A DNA stretch of 64,000 nt from NCBI GenBank assembly GCA_942491465.1, contig CALOBA010000008.1, forward strand, positions 105,848 to 169,847. The letters run 5' to 3'. Under the pieces are notes generated by a model. The model saw only the letters and a list, made by a program, of their open reading frames with translations. It was not told the DNA's origin and did not search any database. The position numbers and the translations under genes were made by a program. Origin of the DNA: CALOBA01 sp942491465. GTDB lineage: Bacteria > Pseudomonadota > Gammaproteobacteria > Chromatiales > Chromatiaceae. This document shows positions 25,606 through 36,371 of the stretch, piece by piece. Within the stretch, counting starts at the first letter, position 1. Every line of letters begins with the position of its first letter.

Positions 25606-28600
25606 TCAGGGTGCGCAGCGCGGGTTGTCGCAGTGCAGCACGCATCCGCGTGCGTCGTTGATGGTGATCAGGCCGTCGAGGTCCAGATCACGGGCATCGC
25701 AGGCCCCGCTCGCGGTCGTTCCCTGGGCGCGGAAGATGCTGCGCACATCGGTGATGTCGATGACCCCGGAGCCGTCCGCGTCGCAGCGCGTGAGCTCTGT
25801 CCACTGCGCCGCGGCATTGGCCTGCATCTGGGGCACCTGCGGGAAGCCGCTTTCGGTACTGGCGACCACGGCGTCGGTCCCCCCGTTGCCGCTGGCGGTC
25901 CAGGCGAAGGTGGCTTGACCGTTGTCGTCGGTGACGACCTCGGCGCTCTCGCCCTGGTTGGGTCCGGCGGTGATCTCGAAGGCGACGGTGATGCCGACCC
26001 GCGGACTGCCCTCCGCGTCCAGTGCGGTTGCGACCACTTGGTGGCTGGTCGTCTCGCAAAGCGCGAGATTGGCCTGCGCCGGGCTCAGGGTCAACGACTG
26101 CACGAAGCCCAACCCGAAGTCCAGGGTGGCATTGTGATCGCCGTCCGGCTCCGCGCCCGGATCCAGCGCGATGGCGCCGGTGACGACGCCGCCGTCGTGG
26201 TCGCGGGCGTTCTGGTCGATGTCGTCGTCCGCGTCGTTGTCCGGATCGGGCGCCGGGGTGCCGCTGCCGGTGGATGCCTGCAACCCGTCCAGGGTCTCGC
26301 CCGGGGCGAACTCCGCGGCACCGATCTCGGCGATGAAGTCGCCCTGCGGCAGGTCCAGCACCTCGTAGTAACCGGCGCCGGCGCTGGTGAAGGTGCTCGC
26401 CGCCGTGTAGTACTCGCCACACTCGGCCGTGTCGCTGCCGTCCAGGTCGCGATAGAGGTCGACGCGCACGTTGTCTACACCGACCTCGCCGTCGTCGGGC
26501 TCGTAGACGCCGTCGGCGTCGGCGTCGATCCAGACCCGGTCTCCAGGCTCAGCTCACCGCTCGGCAGCAGGATGCCGGCGTCGATGCTGGCGTCGTAGTC
26601 GCCGGCCACCGGTGTGAATGGCGCGGTGAAGCCGGTGACGGGATCGGCGTCCGAGTCGACATCGGAGTCGGCGCCGGTCTGCTGCGTGAACGCGGCGCCC
26701 TCGGGCAGCACGAAGCGGAGTTGATGCGCGACGTCGGCATCCAGTTCGCTGAAGCGGAAGTGGCCTGGCAGACCGTTGATGTCGTTCGCGGTCTGGGTGG
26801 AGGCGATGGGCGTTGCCAAGTCGGTGGCCAGATAGAGCTCCACGGTCACGCAGTTGATGCCGCGCAGGGCCGGTTCGTTCTGAATGCCGTCGGCATCGGT
26901 GTCGAACCAGACCCGATCACCCACGGCGCCGGTCTCGGAGGGACGCAAACCGATGTCCCAGCTGAGGTCCACCTCTCCGGACTCGATCGTGGTCACCTCG
27001 GTGAGTCCGGTGGCGGGATCGGCATCCGAATCGGTCTCGTGATCGGTCCCCGGCGCGTTGGGGTCGACGATCTCGTAGCCCGCCGGCGGCGTGAACCGGG
27101 CGAAGTAGTCGCCCGGCACCAGATCCGAGAACTGATAGTAGCCGCGTTCGCCGACGTCATTATCGTGCGTCAGTTTGAGATCCTGATGGGCGTCGACCTG
27201 CGGGTCGGCGATCTTGTCGCCATCGTCCAGATAGAGGTCCACGCGCACGTCGTTGAGGCCCTGATCGGGCGCGGCATCCTCTTGATTGCCGCTGTTGGCC
27301 AAGTCGATCCAGGCATAGTCACCGAAGATCGCAGGCTCCGGTGGCTGCAGTTGCACGGCGACCTTCTCGGGTTCGGAGGGCAGCAACCGGGTCGTTTCGT
27401 CATCGGCGTAGGCGGCGCTGAAGGCGACGGAATTCCAGGCGAACTCGCCATTGGCGGGGGCGTTCGCCGCGACCTGCATGGGCCATTCAAATGACTCTTC
27501 GTCGCCCGGATACAGGACATTCAACGAGGAGCTTTGGTTGAACTCGAAGCGCAAGGCACGGACGTCCAGTAGAGACTGCGGGGCGTAGGCCGAAGATAAG
27601 ATCCAGTTCGGCCCCGTGCATCCGCTGGGCCAACTGGAACTCGAGTCCTGGCTTGGGTTCATGTCGCTGCGACAGGGGTTCTCCTCCGTACTGACCTTGG
27701 TGATCACATTGTCTACGAAGGTGAGTGCGGTTACCTCCGCCAGCCAGTCACTGTCGCGCGGCTCCGGGATGGCGACGCCGGTGTCGCCCACAAAGGGCAG
27801 AATGTCCGTGACCACCAAGTCAGACAGCGGCACGTTACCGACATTGGATACGTGCAGCCGGTAGCGTATCGACCCGCCCGGGGCCGACCGGCCGGGACCG
27901 TCGGAAAAACCTTCCGTGTCGGGGTCGCCGGGCTCGCCGGGCTCGCCCGGAAACGGCTCGTCGAGCTGACCCTTGACCTGCAACCGGGACTCCATGGCGC
28001 CCACCGACGCCACGTCGATGCTCGGCGCCGAGTAACAGCAGAGATGGTCGGTACGATCACCATTGCCGTTGAGGTCGTTGACGTCGGTGAACAAGTTGCA
28101 CTGCCTGCCGTAGGCGTCGTCTGGGTCGGGGAGCAGCAGACAGGGTTGGAAGGCGACAGGGCCCGGCGCTGCGTCGTCGGCAATGTGACCGTCCAGGTAC
28201 ATCTCGAAAAACTGGTTAGGCTCCAGCGTGGATGGCGGCGTCTGCCAGCTCCAGGTCACCAGGGTCTGACCGGTGCCGTCGTAATCGGGGCTGACGGAGA
28301 CTCCGGGTCCGGCAAGCTATAGATGTTGGATGTAGCTCCGGCGACATCGTCGGATAGCTTGGGATCCAGCAACACGCCGAGCAAGAAGGCCGACAGCCCC
28401 CCCGGCGCGGAAGGGAGGTTCTGCAAGAACACGCGGTACATCCGCCGGCCCCGGTCCAGGGGCCCTTCCGTATCGAGGTAGGAGCGGAGAGTGGGTGGGA
28501 TATCGCCGGTGACGGTGACGCGCTCGCCGAGCGGTCGCGGTCGCGTGCCATCCCGACAGCGACACCGTTGACCGTATTCTGGATGACGTCGCCGATCTCG

Positions 28601-29940
28601 ACCGCGCTACCGTCGTCGCGGCGGTTGGTGCGGGCGCTTGCGTAGAACTGCAACCCAAGGTTGTAAATGGCACCGAGCCCAGGTGGCAGGATGTCCGTGA
28701 CGGCAGCGTCCTCGCTGGCAACTGTCCAGCGCAAGCGGGTCACGTCAGGATCGTTGACGGAGACGGCGACGCTGGAGTCATCGATCAGTTTGCTCGCTTT
28801 GAACTCCCAGTCGGGGGTCTCGGTGGGACTGGTCTGATACTCCAGCGTAACCCGCACGGCTGAAGGCAATGGGGGCTGATACGTTGCTCCGAAGTAGCCA
28901 AGGTAGACTTGCCGACATCCATCTCGGGCGGGATCTCGTCGGTGACCGAGAACTCATCGATGGACTGGTTGCCGCTAACGCGCGGATAGGGGTAGTACAG
29001 TACGGACTCGCCGACCTGCACCGCGTATTTATTCGCGCCCTTTGGCAGGTGACCGCCGCGCTTCCACCGCCAATGTGCGCTCATCTGTCGCGTCGATGTT
29101 GAATGCGTCGCCACCCGGAAGCGTACCGGACAGGCTTGCGCTGTTGGTCACCGTATCACCAACGCTGAAATCGGTCGACGGATAGCGCACCTGCACATAG
29201 CGGACGAAGCTCTTCGACCTCGTCTGGGTTCCGGATAGCAGGTCGCCCAATGACCAAGTGACGATGCCGCCGGACTCGGTGCCGCCATTGCTGGCGGAAA
29301 CGAACTCCGCGCCGGTGGGCAGGGTATCGGTGAGCGCCGCGCCGTCGAGATTCAGCAGTCCCGTGCCAGAGGCGGAGGTTATGTAGAGTCGATAGGTATA
29401 GGTTTCATCAACGGCAAACGATGAAACGCCCAGGACGGCCTTACTAAACGTCCAATTCGCCGCCGCCGTCGCCGTGACGGCCACCGACTCGCTCTGCACC
29501 GCCCCGATGCCGGTGGCGCTGATCTCCGCCTGATTGCTGGCAACCGTGCCGTTCGGCGTCGACCCTTGCGGGAACCTGACCCCGAGCTGCACCTCGCCGG
29601 TGCTGCCGGGTTGCAGCGCTGAGATGAGGTTCCAGGTCGCGATACGCGTGTTCGTATCGTAGGCGGTGCTATCGGTGTGGGCATTGCCGACGACTTGCAC
29701 ATCGTCGTCACTCCCGGAGAGTTCCGCGGGGATCTCGTCGGTGATGACCGCATCGGTGCAGACGTCGTCGCCGACGCAGGTGTAGCGCAGGGTGTTGTCG
29801 AAGTGCGCCCCGGAGTCGACGCTGGTCTGCTCGGTGCTGAGCGTCAAGCCGAGCTGAGATGCCGAGGCAACCGTGGCGCCGGTCAGCATCAACCCAAAGA
29901 GCATGCCCCCGATGAGGGGCTGAATGTAGCGCGTGGTCAT
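25606..29940 (-). pseudogene. Very large surface protein: DUF11-type, SdrD-B and Ig-like repeats with C-terminal dockerin (frameshifted)
   Basis: About 1,445 codons spread over five consecutive frames, each picking up where the last stops (29940-29029, ~29114-28785, 28869-28216, 28259-26475, 26469-25606). It starts with a signal peptide (FGLMLTGATVASA) directly after GGAGGT. The order is: DUF11-like 'conserved repeat' modules (DEIPAELSG, TDTLPTGAEFVSAS, VTDILPFVGD), then SdrD B-type modules (GDYAWIDLANSGNQ, GDRVWFDTDADGIQNEP) with calcium-binding Asp-rich loops, an invasin-like Ig module (ITAGPNQGESAEVVTDDNGQ), and a C-terminal dockerin of two EF-hand-like repeats (DADGSGVIDITDVRSIF; DLDLDGLITINDARG). 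Expected to be exported and held on the surface by a cohesin. At least four frameshifts: either decay or sequencing error. Confidence 0.75.
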
Positions 29941-30616
29941 GATGAACGACCTCCATTGCGGGCGCTGGCGTCAGGCCGGCGCCGTTGCCGAACGAGCACC
30001 ATCGACGTGAGGCCGAGGCCCAGCAACCAGAGGCTGCCGGGGTTGGGGACCGTCGTCAGATCGTAGGGCAGGTTGCCCGCGCCTTTGACGTCGAGTCCTT
30101 GCGTGATGTCGTAGATGAGGTCGAAATCCGGCGCACCCTCGGCGATGGCGACGAAGTCGACGGTGACCGCGAGGAAGCTGTCGATGCCCTGCTGCAGAAG
30201 CGCAATGGCGGCGTCGGAGTCGAAGCTAGTTCGCTGAACGCAATGCGGTTGGACGCCACGCCCTGTCCGAATGCCTGGTCGATGAATCCGCCCGGATTGT
30301 TCAGGCTGTCGTCGGTATCGGTAAAGAAAGGAGACATCAGAGCCGATGATTGAAAACTGAGCCCCGTCGGCTGCAGCATTTGCTCGGGATAGGTCAGGGC
30401 GAGGGTATAGGCGGTGACGATATCCGGAACCCGTTCATCCAGCCCGGAAAAGATGACGTCGAGCGACACTCCCTGTGTGGGCAGCACCTGCTCGGGAGTG
30501 GATTGAAGCTCCACGTAGAATCCACTGAATGCAGTGGAACTCCAGAGCAGCCCCGCGGCTGCAAGTGTCGACACTGCCGGCCGGCGCACATCGCGATGTA
30601 ATAGAAAGGCTTTCAT
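29937..30616 (-). pseudogene. Cohesin-like PEP-CTERM protein (one frameshift)
   Basis: 226 residues once a missing base near 30225 is restored. Signal peptide (STLAAAGLLWSSTAFSG), then a beta-sandwich with cohesin-like order: VLPTQGVSLDVIFSGL, VTAYTLALTYPEQMLQ, NRIAFSELA, then in the second frame SFLAVTVDFVAIAEGAPDFD. The C-terminus is VPNPGSLWLLGLGLTSMVLV with QRRRP, a PEP-CTERM-type sorting signal. The stop codon overlaps the ATG of the dockerin protein (ATGA) and the GGAGGT ribosome site for that gene lies inside this one, so the two are translationally coupled. The likely role is a cell-surface receptor for the dockerin of the downstream giant protein. Only one frameshift, so it may be intact in reality. 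Confidence 0.65.
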
Positions 30617-31076
30617 GATGATCGACTCCCGTACTGATAGACGATATTCCCCGCCCTAACGAGGATGGCGCCTTGCCAAGCATCTGCGGCCATCAATATG
30701 CGCTGGACCAATTCCCTTGGTCATTTGCAAAATGCTGATTCCGCAAGGCTCCCTTCGGGTGTTCCCGTTTTGGTCGCTGCCATCTCGATATGCACTCTTT
30801 TGGCAGACGACGCTGTCAGTATAGCTATAAATGGCGATTTATTGCACCCTTGTTTTTTACTAAAAGCTTGCTAGTATTAAAGTATTTTTTGTTAATTATT
30901 AGCTAAATCTGAATTGTTTTTATTATTGATAATGTCCAGCCTGCGGATCGCAACCAATACCGAGGGGATAATTGAAAATCCAGTGTGATTCGCAATTCAA
31001 GCTTGGCGCTTCTGCTCGGCCTCGTCGTCGATCTGGATGGCACCCGGGCGATGGCGGTTGCGGCCGACCACGGCGC
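30617..31076. other. Intergenic region with an AT-rich island
   Basis: No gene recognised. About 30830-30950 is strikingly AT-rich (TTTTTTACTAAAAGCTTGC, TTTTTTGTTAATTATTAGC) against the GC-rich background. It lies 0.2-0.3 kb upstream of the cohesin-like gene. It could be a regulatory region silenced by a nucleoid protein or a scar of foreign DNA. Confidence 0.45.
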
Positions 31077-31420
31077 GTGCGACAGGGCGTTCGAAGCCGT
31101 CAGGCGGCGATCCGGACCGGCTAGAAGAACGTAAGCGATGGCTTTTTTTGGAGCGAATAGCGGCGCTTCGCTCCGAGGCCGGCAGGATGCCGGCGCTTCG
31201 TGCGCCCGCGAGGGCGCCTCATCAGCACGGTGGAAGTCCGTTTCGACGTGCCCTAAAGCCCGTAGCCGAAGGTAACTGCGTCTTCGCGAGGCGGGGTGGG
31301 GGCAACAGTCAAGCGAAGTGTTGGTCGCAGGATGACGAACGACCCCAAGGGATGTCGTGACGAGCCCGCGGAGAGCAACACCACGCTGGTGAAGGGGGCC
31401 AGGAAGGTTGGTTCGCAAAG
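31077..31420 (+). ncRNA. 5' part of a group II intron (domain I), no reverse transcriptase
   Basis: Starts at GTGCGACAGGG, which fits the GUGYG 5' boundary. It contains blocks typical of bacterial intron domain I: GATCCGGACCGGCTAGAAGA, GCACGGTGGAAGTCCG, GTAGCCGAAGGTAACTGC, GGGGCAACAGTCAAGCGAAG and CCAAGGGATGTCGTGACGAG. Neither an intron-encoded protein nor domains V/VI are found downstream, so it is a truncated, inactive copy. The remaining 31421-31643 bases show nothing recognisable. Confidence 0.5.
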
Positions 31421-31643
31421 TCCCGTTGGGACCCAGCCGACTGCAGAGCTTTGCGTCTCTGCGCGAGATAGCTTTCTCCCTGCTTCGCGTCTTGGGCGAC
31501 GCGACGGTGGTTCTCCCCTTGCGGGATCCGCTTGCAGCCGCGATACCGGCGTGGCCGGGGAAGCCTATGCGATGGGGTGAGTCGCGTCGTCCTCGGCCGG
31601 GAAATTCGGGCGTCGCGATCGCTCGCGACGCCATTGAGCGGCG

Positions 31644-32157
31644 CTACTTCAGCGACCCCTCGCCATAGCGCGCCTCAAAGCCCTGGCGCACGGTCTCGAT
31701 CTGGTCCTTTGTCATGCCGTTGAAGTACCAGCTATGGCCTTCGATGGGCTTGAAGTGCTTTTCCAACAGCGCAACGGCGACCTCGTCGTTGCCGTCTTTG
31801 GCGATGACCGTCTCCTTCAGCTCCGGGATCCATTTGAAGTAGGTGTGCTTGGCCACGTCGTAGATGCCGTGCCACCAGGTGTAGTCCGGGCCGCTCATGG
31901 AGGCGCCGTGGCGGGCGCGGCGGCCCTCGTGGTGCCAGATCTCCCACCAGGTCCACTCGATCTGGTCGTCGAACGGGGCGGCGGTGATGTAGCCCTGCGC
32001 CTTCAGCTCGCCCATGACCGCGGCGATGGGCTTGGCGAACTTCTCGTTGTAGAGGTCGACCACCTGGTCGAACTGCTCGTAGTGGCCCTCGATCACGCCC
32101 TCTTCGTGGCAGGCGTAGCAGACGTTCTCCATCTTGCCGCGGCGGTCCTCCATCCGG
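31644..32157 (-). pseudogene. C-terminal fragment of an octaheme HAO-type cytochrome c
   Basis: About 170 residues. The last heme-binding motif VCYACHEEG is visible, followed by the HAO-family C-terminal helical region with HHEGRRARHG and MSGPDYTWWHGIYDVAKHTY. In this block family members carry the tyrosine that, in true hydroxylamine oxidoreductases, cross-links to the catalytic heme. The family oxidises hydroxylamine or hydrazine, or works in reverse as nitrite reductase. The gene is cut at 32157/32158 by the end of an IS21-family element and its N-terminal seven hemes are not in the window. Confidence 0.75.
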
Positions 32158-32366
32158 TGTCAATTACTTTGTCCGGTGGGCGACAACTATCTTGGCCGCT
32201 CTGGGGGTAGTGCTTGCATCGGGTGGATCCTGTGGGTTTGCGTGTGCGGGCGCCGCGGGTCGGGGCCGAGCACGGTAGGGAGCCCGTAGGGCGACCGGAC
32301 GTGCTCGGCCCCGACCCGCGGCGCGGCGCGCCTTGGCAGGGGGTTCTCGATGCGGGCACTGGAGGG

Positions 32367-33224
32367 CTAATTGTCGTCGGGGGCAGCCCCGGTCGATGGG
32401 TGCTTGTCATCTGCCGCGACCGATTCCTCCGCCGGCCCCTGTGGGCGCGTCGCCGCAGTGCTGGCGCCGTCCTCGGCCAATCGCCCGAGCGCCTGCTTGC
32501 GCCGATAGCTGTCGCTGACGACCTCGATGATGGTCGCGTGATGGACCAGGCGGTCGACGGCGGCGACGGTCATCACCGGGTCGGGGAAGATGCGGTCCCA
32601 TTCGGCGAACGGCTGATTGCTGGTGATGATGAGGCTGGCGCGCTCGTAGCGATGGGCGATCAGCTCGAAGAGCACCTGCGTCTCCTGGGTGCTTTTCTTG
32701 ACGTAGCCGAAGTCGTCGAGGATCAGCACGGGGTACTTGTCGAGCTTGTGCAGGGCGTCCTCCAGGCGCAGCTGCTCGCGGGCGAGCTGGAGCTGTTGCA
32801 CCAGCGCGGTGGTGGCCGCGTAGCGCACGCGCACGCCGCGTTCCGTCAGCCCGTGACCGATGGCGGCGGCCAGATGGGTCTTGCCCACGCCGCTGGCGCC
32901 GAACAGCAGGACGTTGCGCCCCTGACGGGTCCAGTCGGCGCAACCGGCCAAGGCTTCGATGCGCGCGGCGGGCAGCTCGGCAACTTCGCTGAAGTCGAAG
33001 CTCGCTAGGGTCTTGCCGGGGCTGCGATTCCTTGGCGTAGCGGGCGATGCGCCGGCTGTGGCGCTCGGCGAGCTCGCGCTCGCACAACGCAGCGAGGTAG
33101 TGGGCACCGTCCCAACCATGGCGCCGGGCCTGTTCGAGCAGTGCCGGCCAGTGCCGGGCCATGCTGGTGAGGTTGAGCTGCTTGAGCAGCAGGGGCAATG
33201 TGGCTTCGGGCTGCATGTCAGCAC
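32367..33224 (-). pseudogene. istB: istB, IS21 ATPase (one frameshift)
   Basis: The N-terminal part (LLLKQLNLTSMARHWPALLE ... LAERHSRRIARYAKES) is in the frame starting at 33216. After a one-base slip near 33015 the rest (KTLASFDFSEVAELP, Walker A FGASGVGKTHLAAAIG, Walker B VLILDDFGY) is in the frame starting at 33224. IstB is the AAA+ helper that assembles on target DNA and recruits IstA. All ATPase motifs are kept, so one base repair would restore the protein. Confidence 0.82.
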
Positions 33225-33960
33225 ACCTCCACGGCCCGGGCGGGCAGGAGCCGGTCGTAGACGCTCAGCGGGTGCTGGACGCTGTCGACCTCAAGCGCGG
33301 CCTGCACGCGCGCCTCCTCGCTCGGCGCAAAGCGCTGTTGGAGGGTGTGCAGCTCGGGCAGCCGGCCGCGGGCCAGCTCGGCGTCAAGGTGCTCGCCCAG
33401 GGCCTGCTCGCAGTCCGCCCGCGCAGCCAGGGCGAGGACGCCGACGATGTACTTGCAGGCCGCCCGCGCCTCCAAGCGCGCATCCACCGCTCGCCAGATG
33501 CCGCGGTAGGTCGCGCTCGGCAGCAGGTCGTCGCGCAGCTGCGAGTGGCGGAAGGCCTGCGGCTTGCGCACCAGGGCGTCGATGAGGTGGCGGTAGTCGA
33601 TGCAACGCGCCCGCTCGTGGTTGATGCTGTAGACCGGGGTTCAGGGTGACGGCGTGCGCAGCGCCGACGCATGCCTCGATGCGCTCGTCGTGGATGTGCA
33701 GGCGCAGCCGCTCGCCGATCAGCCGCGCCGGTACGCTGAGAGCACGCGCTTGACGTCGATGGTCGCCGAGGTGGTGACGACAACGACCTGCTCGCTGTAG
33801 TCGGGGTGCGCCGCGGCGGCAACGCCGAGGTGGGCGGTCACGGCGGCCTCGGCAAAGCGGTGAGGCAGAGACGCGTCGAGCCGACGGTAGGTGGGCGGGT
33901 CGGCCATCGGCGGCCAGCAGCAGCAGGCCGGCGGCGATGGGCAGCTGAGATGCCCGTGCG
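33218..33960 (-). pseudogene. istA: istA, IS21 transposase C-terminal part
   Basis: The C-terminal region (LVRKPQAFRHSQLRDDLLPS-like, YRGIWRAVDARLEARAACKY) is open to the stop next to istB. Upstream codons (SLPHRFAEAAVTAHLGVAA, SVPARLIGERLRLHIHDERI) are in other frames after slips near 33640 and 33735. The DDE catalytic core is not present. Order and near-overlap with istB match the family. Confidence 0.72.
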
Positions 33961-34000
33961 GGGATCGGGCCGTTGTGGCTCTCGCCACGGTGTTGCGCGT

Positions 34001-34301
34001 GGGCATGGGGTCTGCGACATCGTGGGAGGTCGGCAGGGAGAGGGGGGCCACCTGCGCGGGATGGCAGCGTTTGGTCGGTGAGGTCTGGACACATCAACCT
34101 CGCAGTTGGTGGCATCGCGATCCGCCGGCAGGGCGGCTGTCTCGGGCAGGGGGCGCGGGCGCTTATGGGTTAAAGTCCCCCTGACCCTGGGACGGATTCT
34201 TGGTGTCGGTGCCGGCACCGGCCTTGACCTGGCTCAAGGCAGCGCGGGTGGTGCGATGATTTCGACGATCTATTGACGATTGTCAATCTTGAGAGGTTTC
34301 G
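34001..34301. other. Spacer between the IS remnant and the AsmA gene
   Basis: No gene recognised. A perfect short palindrome ATTGACGATTGTCAAT at about 34273-34288 lies just upstream of the AsmA start, with GAGAGG as ribosome site. Confidence 0.4.
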
Positions 34302-36350
34302 ATGAAACGGCTGCTGAGCTTTCTTTCGCTGCTCCTGTCCCTGGCGTTGGCGGTGGTCGTGGTGTTGCTGCTGTTGGTGACGCTGGTGGCCATCGAGCTG
34401 GATGCGACACCCTTCAAAGATCGGCTGGCGGGGGTGGTGGCCGAGCGCACCGGGGTTGTGCTCGGCATCGACGGGCGCCTGACGCTGATCACCGGCCCAA
34501 GGCTGCGACTGCGCGCCACAGATCTGTCGGTGTCGCTGCCGACGCCGGGCGATGGCGAGCCGGTGCGGGTCGATGCAGGGCGTGCCGCGCTTGGCCTGGC
34601 CACTGCCGCGCTGCTCGGGGGGCGGCTGCGGCCGACGGAGTTGCTGCTCGCCGATGCGCAGATCGCTGTCGCCGCCGGGGGATCGGGCAAGGCGACGACG
34701 CCCGGTGCCAGGGAGCGGGCCGGCCAACCTGCCTTCGCGCTGCCGCCCATCCGGCTGAGCAACACCCGCATCCTGCTGCCGCCCGGCGCGACCGGCGCCC
34801 CCGACCATCTGCTCATCGAGCAGGCCGTCCTGCATCCCATCGACGCCGATGGCTACCGCTTGCGGGTCGATCTTGAGGGTCGCGTGGACGGCACGCCGCT
34901 GCGCCTGCGCGGGCGCATCGGGATGCTGCGCCCGGGCGCTGCGGGGCTGCTGCTGGATCTGCGCGTCGACACCCTCGGCTTGACGCTCGCTGTCGCCGGC
35001 GAGCTGTCCCGGATTGGCGGCGCACCGGCCGTGAACCTGCGGCTCGGCATCGACAGTCCGTCGCTCGCCGAGCGGATGCAGTGGCCGAGCGCCGTGGGGC
35101 TTGGGGATGCGCCGTTGACGGCTCGGCTGCGGGTGCGCGGGGGTGAGCCGCGCTTCGAGCTGACGCTGGAGGCGCTGCGTCTGGGTGAGCTGCGGCTGAG
35201 CGGTCTCGGCTATCTGGACCTCGCCGGGGAACGGCCGGGGCTGCGGCTGGAGCTCAAGACCGATACCCTGGACATCCGGCCCTGGTTGCGCGAGCGCGCC
35301 CGGCGTCGATCCGGGCGTGACGGGAACCATAGGCTCGCGGATCTCGGTTGGCTGGATCAGGTCGATGTCGATCTCAAGCTCGACATCCACCGGCTGGTGC
35401 TGACCGGTGCCGAGGTCCCGGCGGCGCTGGACCTGAAGCTGCATCCACGGCGCTCGCGGGTCGCCCTCACCAGCGTCGGAGGCGGCGGCGCAGCGCGAAC
35501 GGTGACGCTGACCCTGGAGCGGGGCGAGGGCTTGCCGCTGCTCGCGCTGGAGGCCGACCTGGGCCGCCTGGCGCTGGCACCGCTGCTCGCCGCCGGGCCG
35601 GTGGCCGGGCTGATCGATGGTCATCTCGACGCCCGCGTCAGCCTGCGCTCGCGCGGCGGCAGTGCCGAGGCGATCATCGACGGGCTGTCGGGCAGTGTCC
35701 TGCTGTCGGTGACGGATGCCAGCGCCGATCTGCGCCATATCGACCGCATGACCCCCGGCCTGCGCGACCTGTTCGGGCTGCTTGCCCGCAGCGAGGCCCG
35801 GCAGGCGCGGATCAACTGCGCCCTGGGCAGTCTCGCCGTTGCCGATGGGCGGGTCGCGCTGGACGCCCTGGTGGACACCGCCGACGCGCTGGTGCTGGCC
35901 AACGGCGGGATCGACCTGCGCTCGCGCACCCTCGACCTGCGGCTGGTGCCGAAACCGAAAGGCGCGCATCTCAAGGTCGCTGCCGTGGTGGCGGTCGACG
36001 GTCCGCTGGCGAAGCCGCGTATCGGCGTCGAGAAGACCGATCTGCTGGTGGCGTTGACCCGCATCGCCGCCAAGGTGGCGCTGCCGGAGCTGCTGCTGGC
36101 GGAGGCCTTCGGCAGCGCCCTGGAGCAGAGCCCGTGCCTGCGCGCCGCATCCACCGGCCCCATCAAACGGCTGATCGAGGCCCGTCCCGCGGCCACCGTG
36201 GTGGGGGAGGCCGCCGGTGCCGTCGACAACGTCGGCGCCGGCCTGCGCGACGGGGGCAAGCGGGTCATCGATGGCGCCGGGGGGCTGCTCGACGGCCTGC
36301 GCCGGCAGGCCCCGCCGGCGCGGGGGCCCTCGGGCTTTGAGGTGGAGTAG
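34302..36350 (+). CDS. AsmA-family protein
   Basis: 682 residues. One N-terminal membrane helix (FLSLLLSLALAVVVVLLLLV) then a long periplasmic beta-rich body in the AsmA pattern (IDGRLTLITGPRLRLRATDL, GGIDLRSRTLDLRLVPKPKG and the closing PKIGVE-like strand KPRIGVEKTDLL). AsmA-type proteins form hydrophobic-groove bridges implicated in phospholipid transport between inner and outer membranes. The C-terminal ~60 residues (EAAGAVDNVGAGLRDGGKRV) are glycine-rich. Single gene convergent with the iron-sulfur gene, only 21 bases apart. Confidence 0.85.
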   Translation: MKRLLSFLSLLLSLALAVVVVLLLLVTLVAIELDATPFKDRLAGVVAERTGVVLGIDGRLTLITGPRLRLRATDLSVSLPTPGDGEPVRVDAGRAALGLATAALLGGRLRPTELLLADAQIAVAAGGSGKATTPGARERAGQPAFALPPIRLSNTRILLPPGATGAPDHLLIEQAVLHPIDADGYRLRVDLEGRVDGTPLRLRGRIGMLRPGAAGLLLDLRVDTLGLTLAVAGELSRIGGAPAVNLRLGIDSPSLAERMQWPSAVGLGDAPLTARLRVRGGEPRFELTLEALRLGELRLSGLGYLDLAGERPGLRLELKTDTLDIRPWLRERARRRSGRDGNHRLADLGWLDQVDVDLKLDIHRLVLTGAEVPAALDLKLHPRRSRVALTSVGGGGAARTVTLTLERGEGLPLLALEADLGRLALAPLLAAGPVAGLIDGHLDARVSLRSRGGSAEAIIDGLSGSVLLSVTDASADLRHIDRMTPGLRDLFGLLARSEARQARINCALGSLAVADGRVALDALVDTADALVLANGGIDLRSRTLDLRLVPKPKGAHLKVAAVVAVDGPLAKPRIGVEKTDLLVALTRIAAKVALPELLLAEAFGSALEQSPCLRAASTGPIKRLIEARPAATVVGEAAGAVDNVGAGLRDGGKRVIDGAGGLLDGLRRQAPPARGPSGFEVE

Positions 36351-36371
36351 CCCCGCCCCCGGCAGCCCCGC

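Larger units (their letters stand above)
32158..34000 (-). mobile_element. IS21-family element, decayed
   Basis: The right end begins TGTCAATTACTTTGTCC at 32158, directly interrupting the HAO gene. Inside are istA and istB on the minus strand in the usual order, both damaged. No matching inverted end was found on the other side (34000-34300), and the N-terminal half of istA is missing, so the left part of the element was deleted. Confidence 0.75.

Noticed and set aside
31037..31668. Several short frames in 31.0-31.7 kb
   Set aside because: They coincide with the group II intron-like RNA and have no protein features.
34170..35969. 599-codon minus-strand frame across the AsmA gene
   Set aside because: Shadow with Gln/Arg/Pro bias and no family features; AsmA on the other strand is unambiguous.
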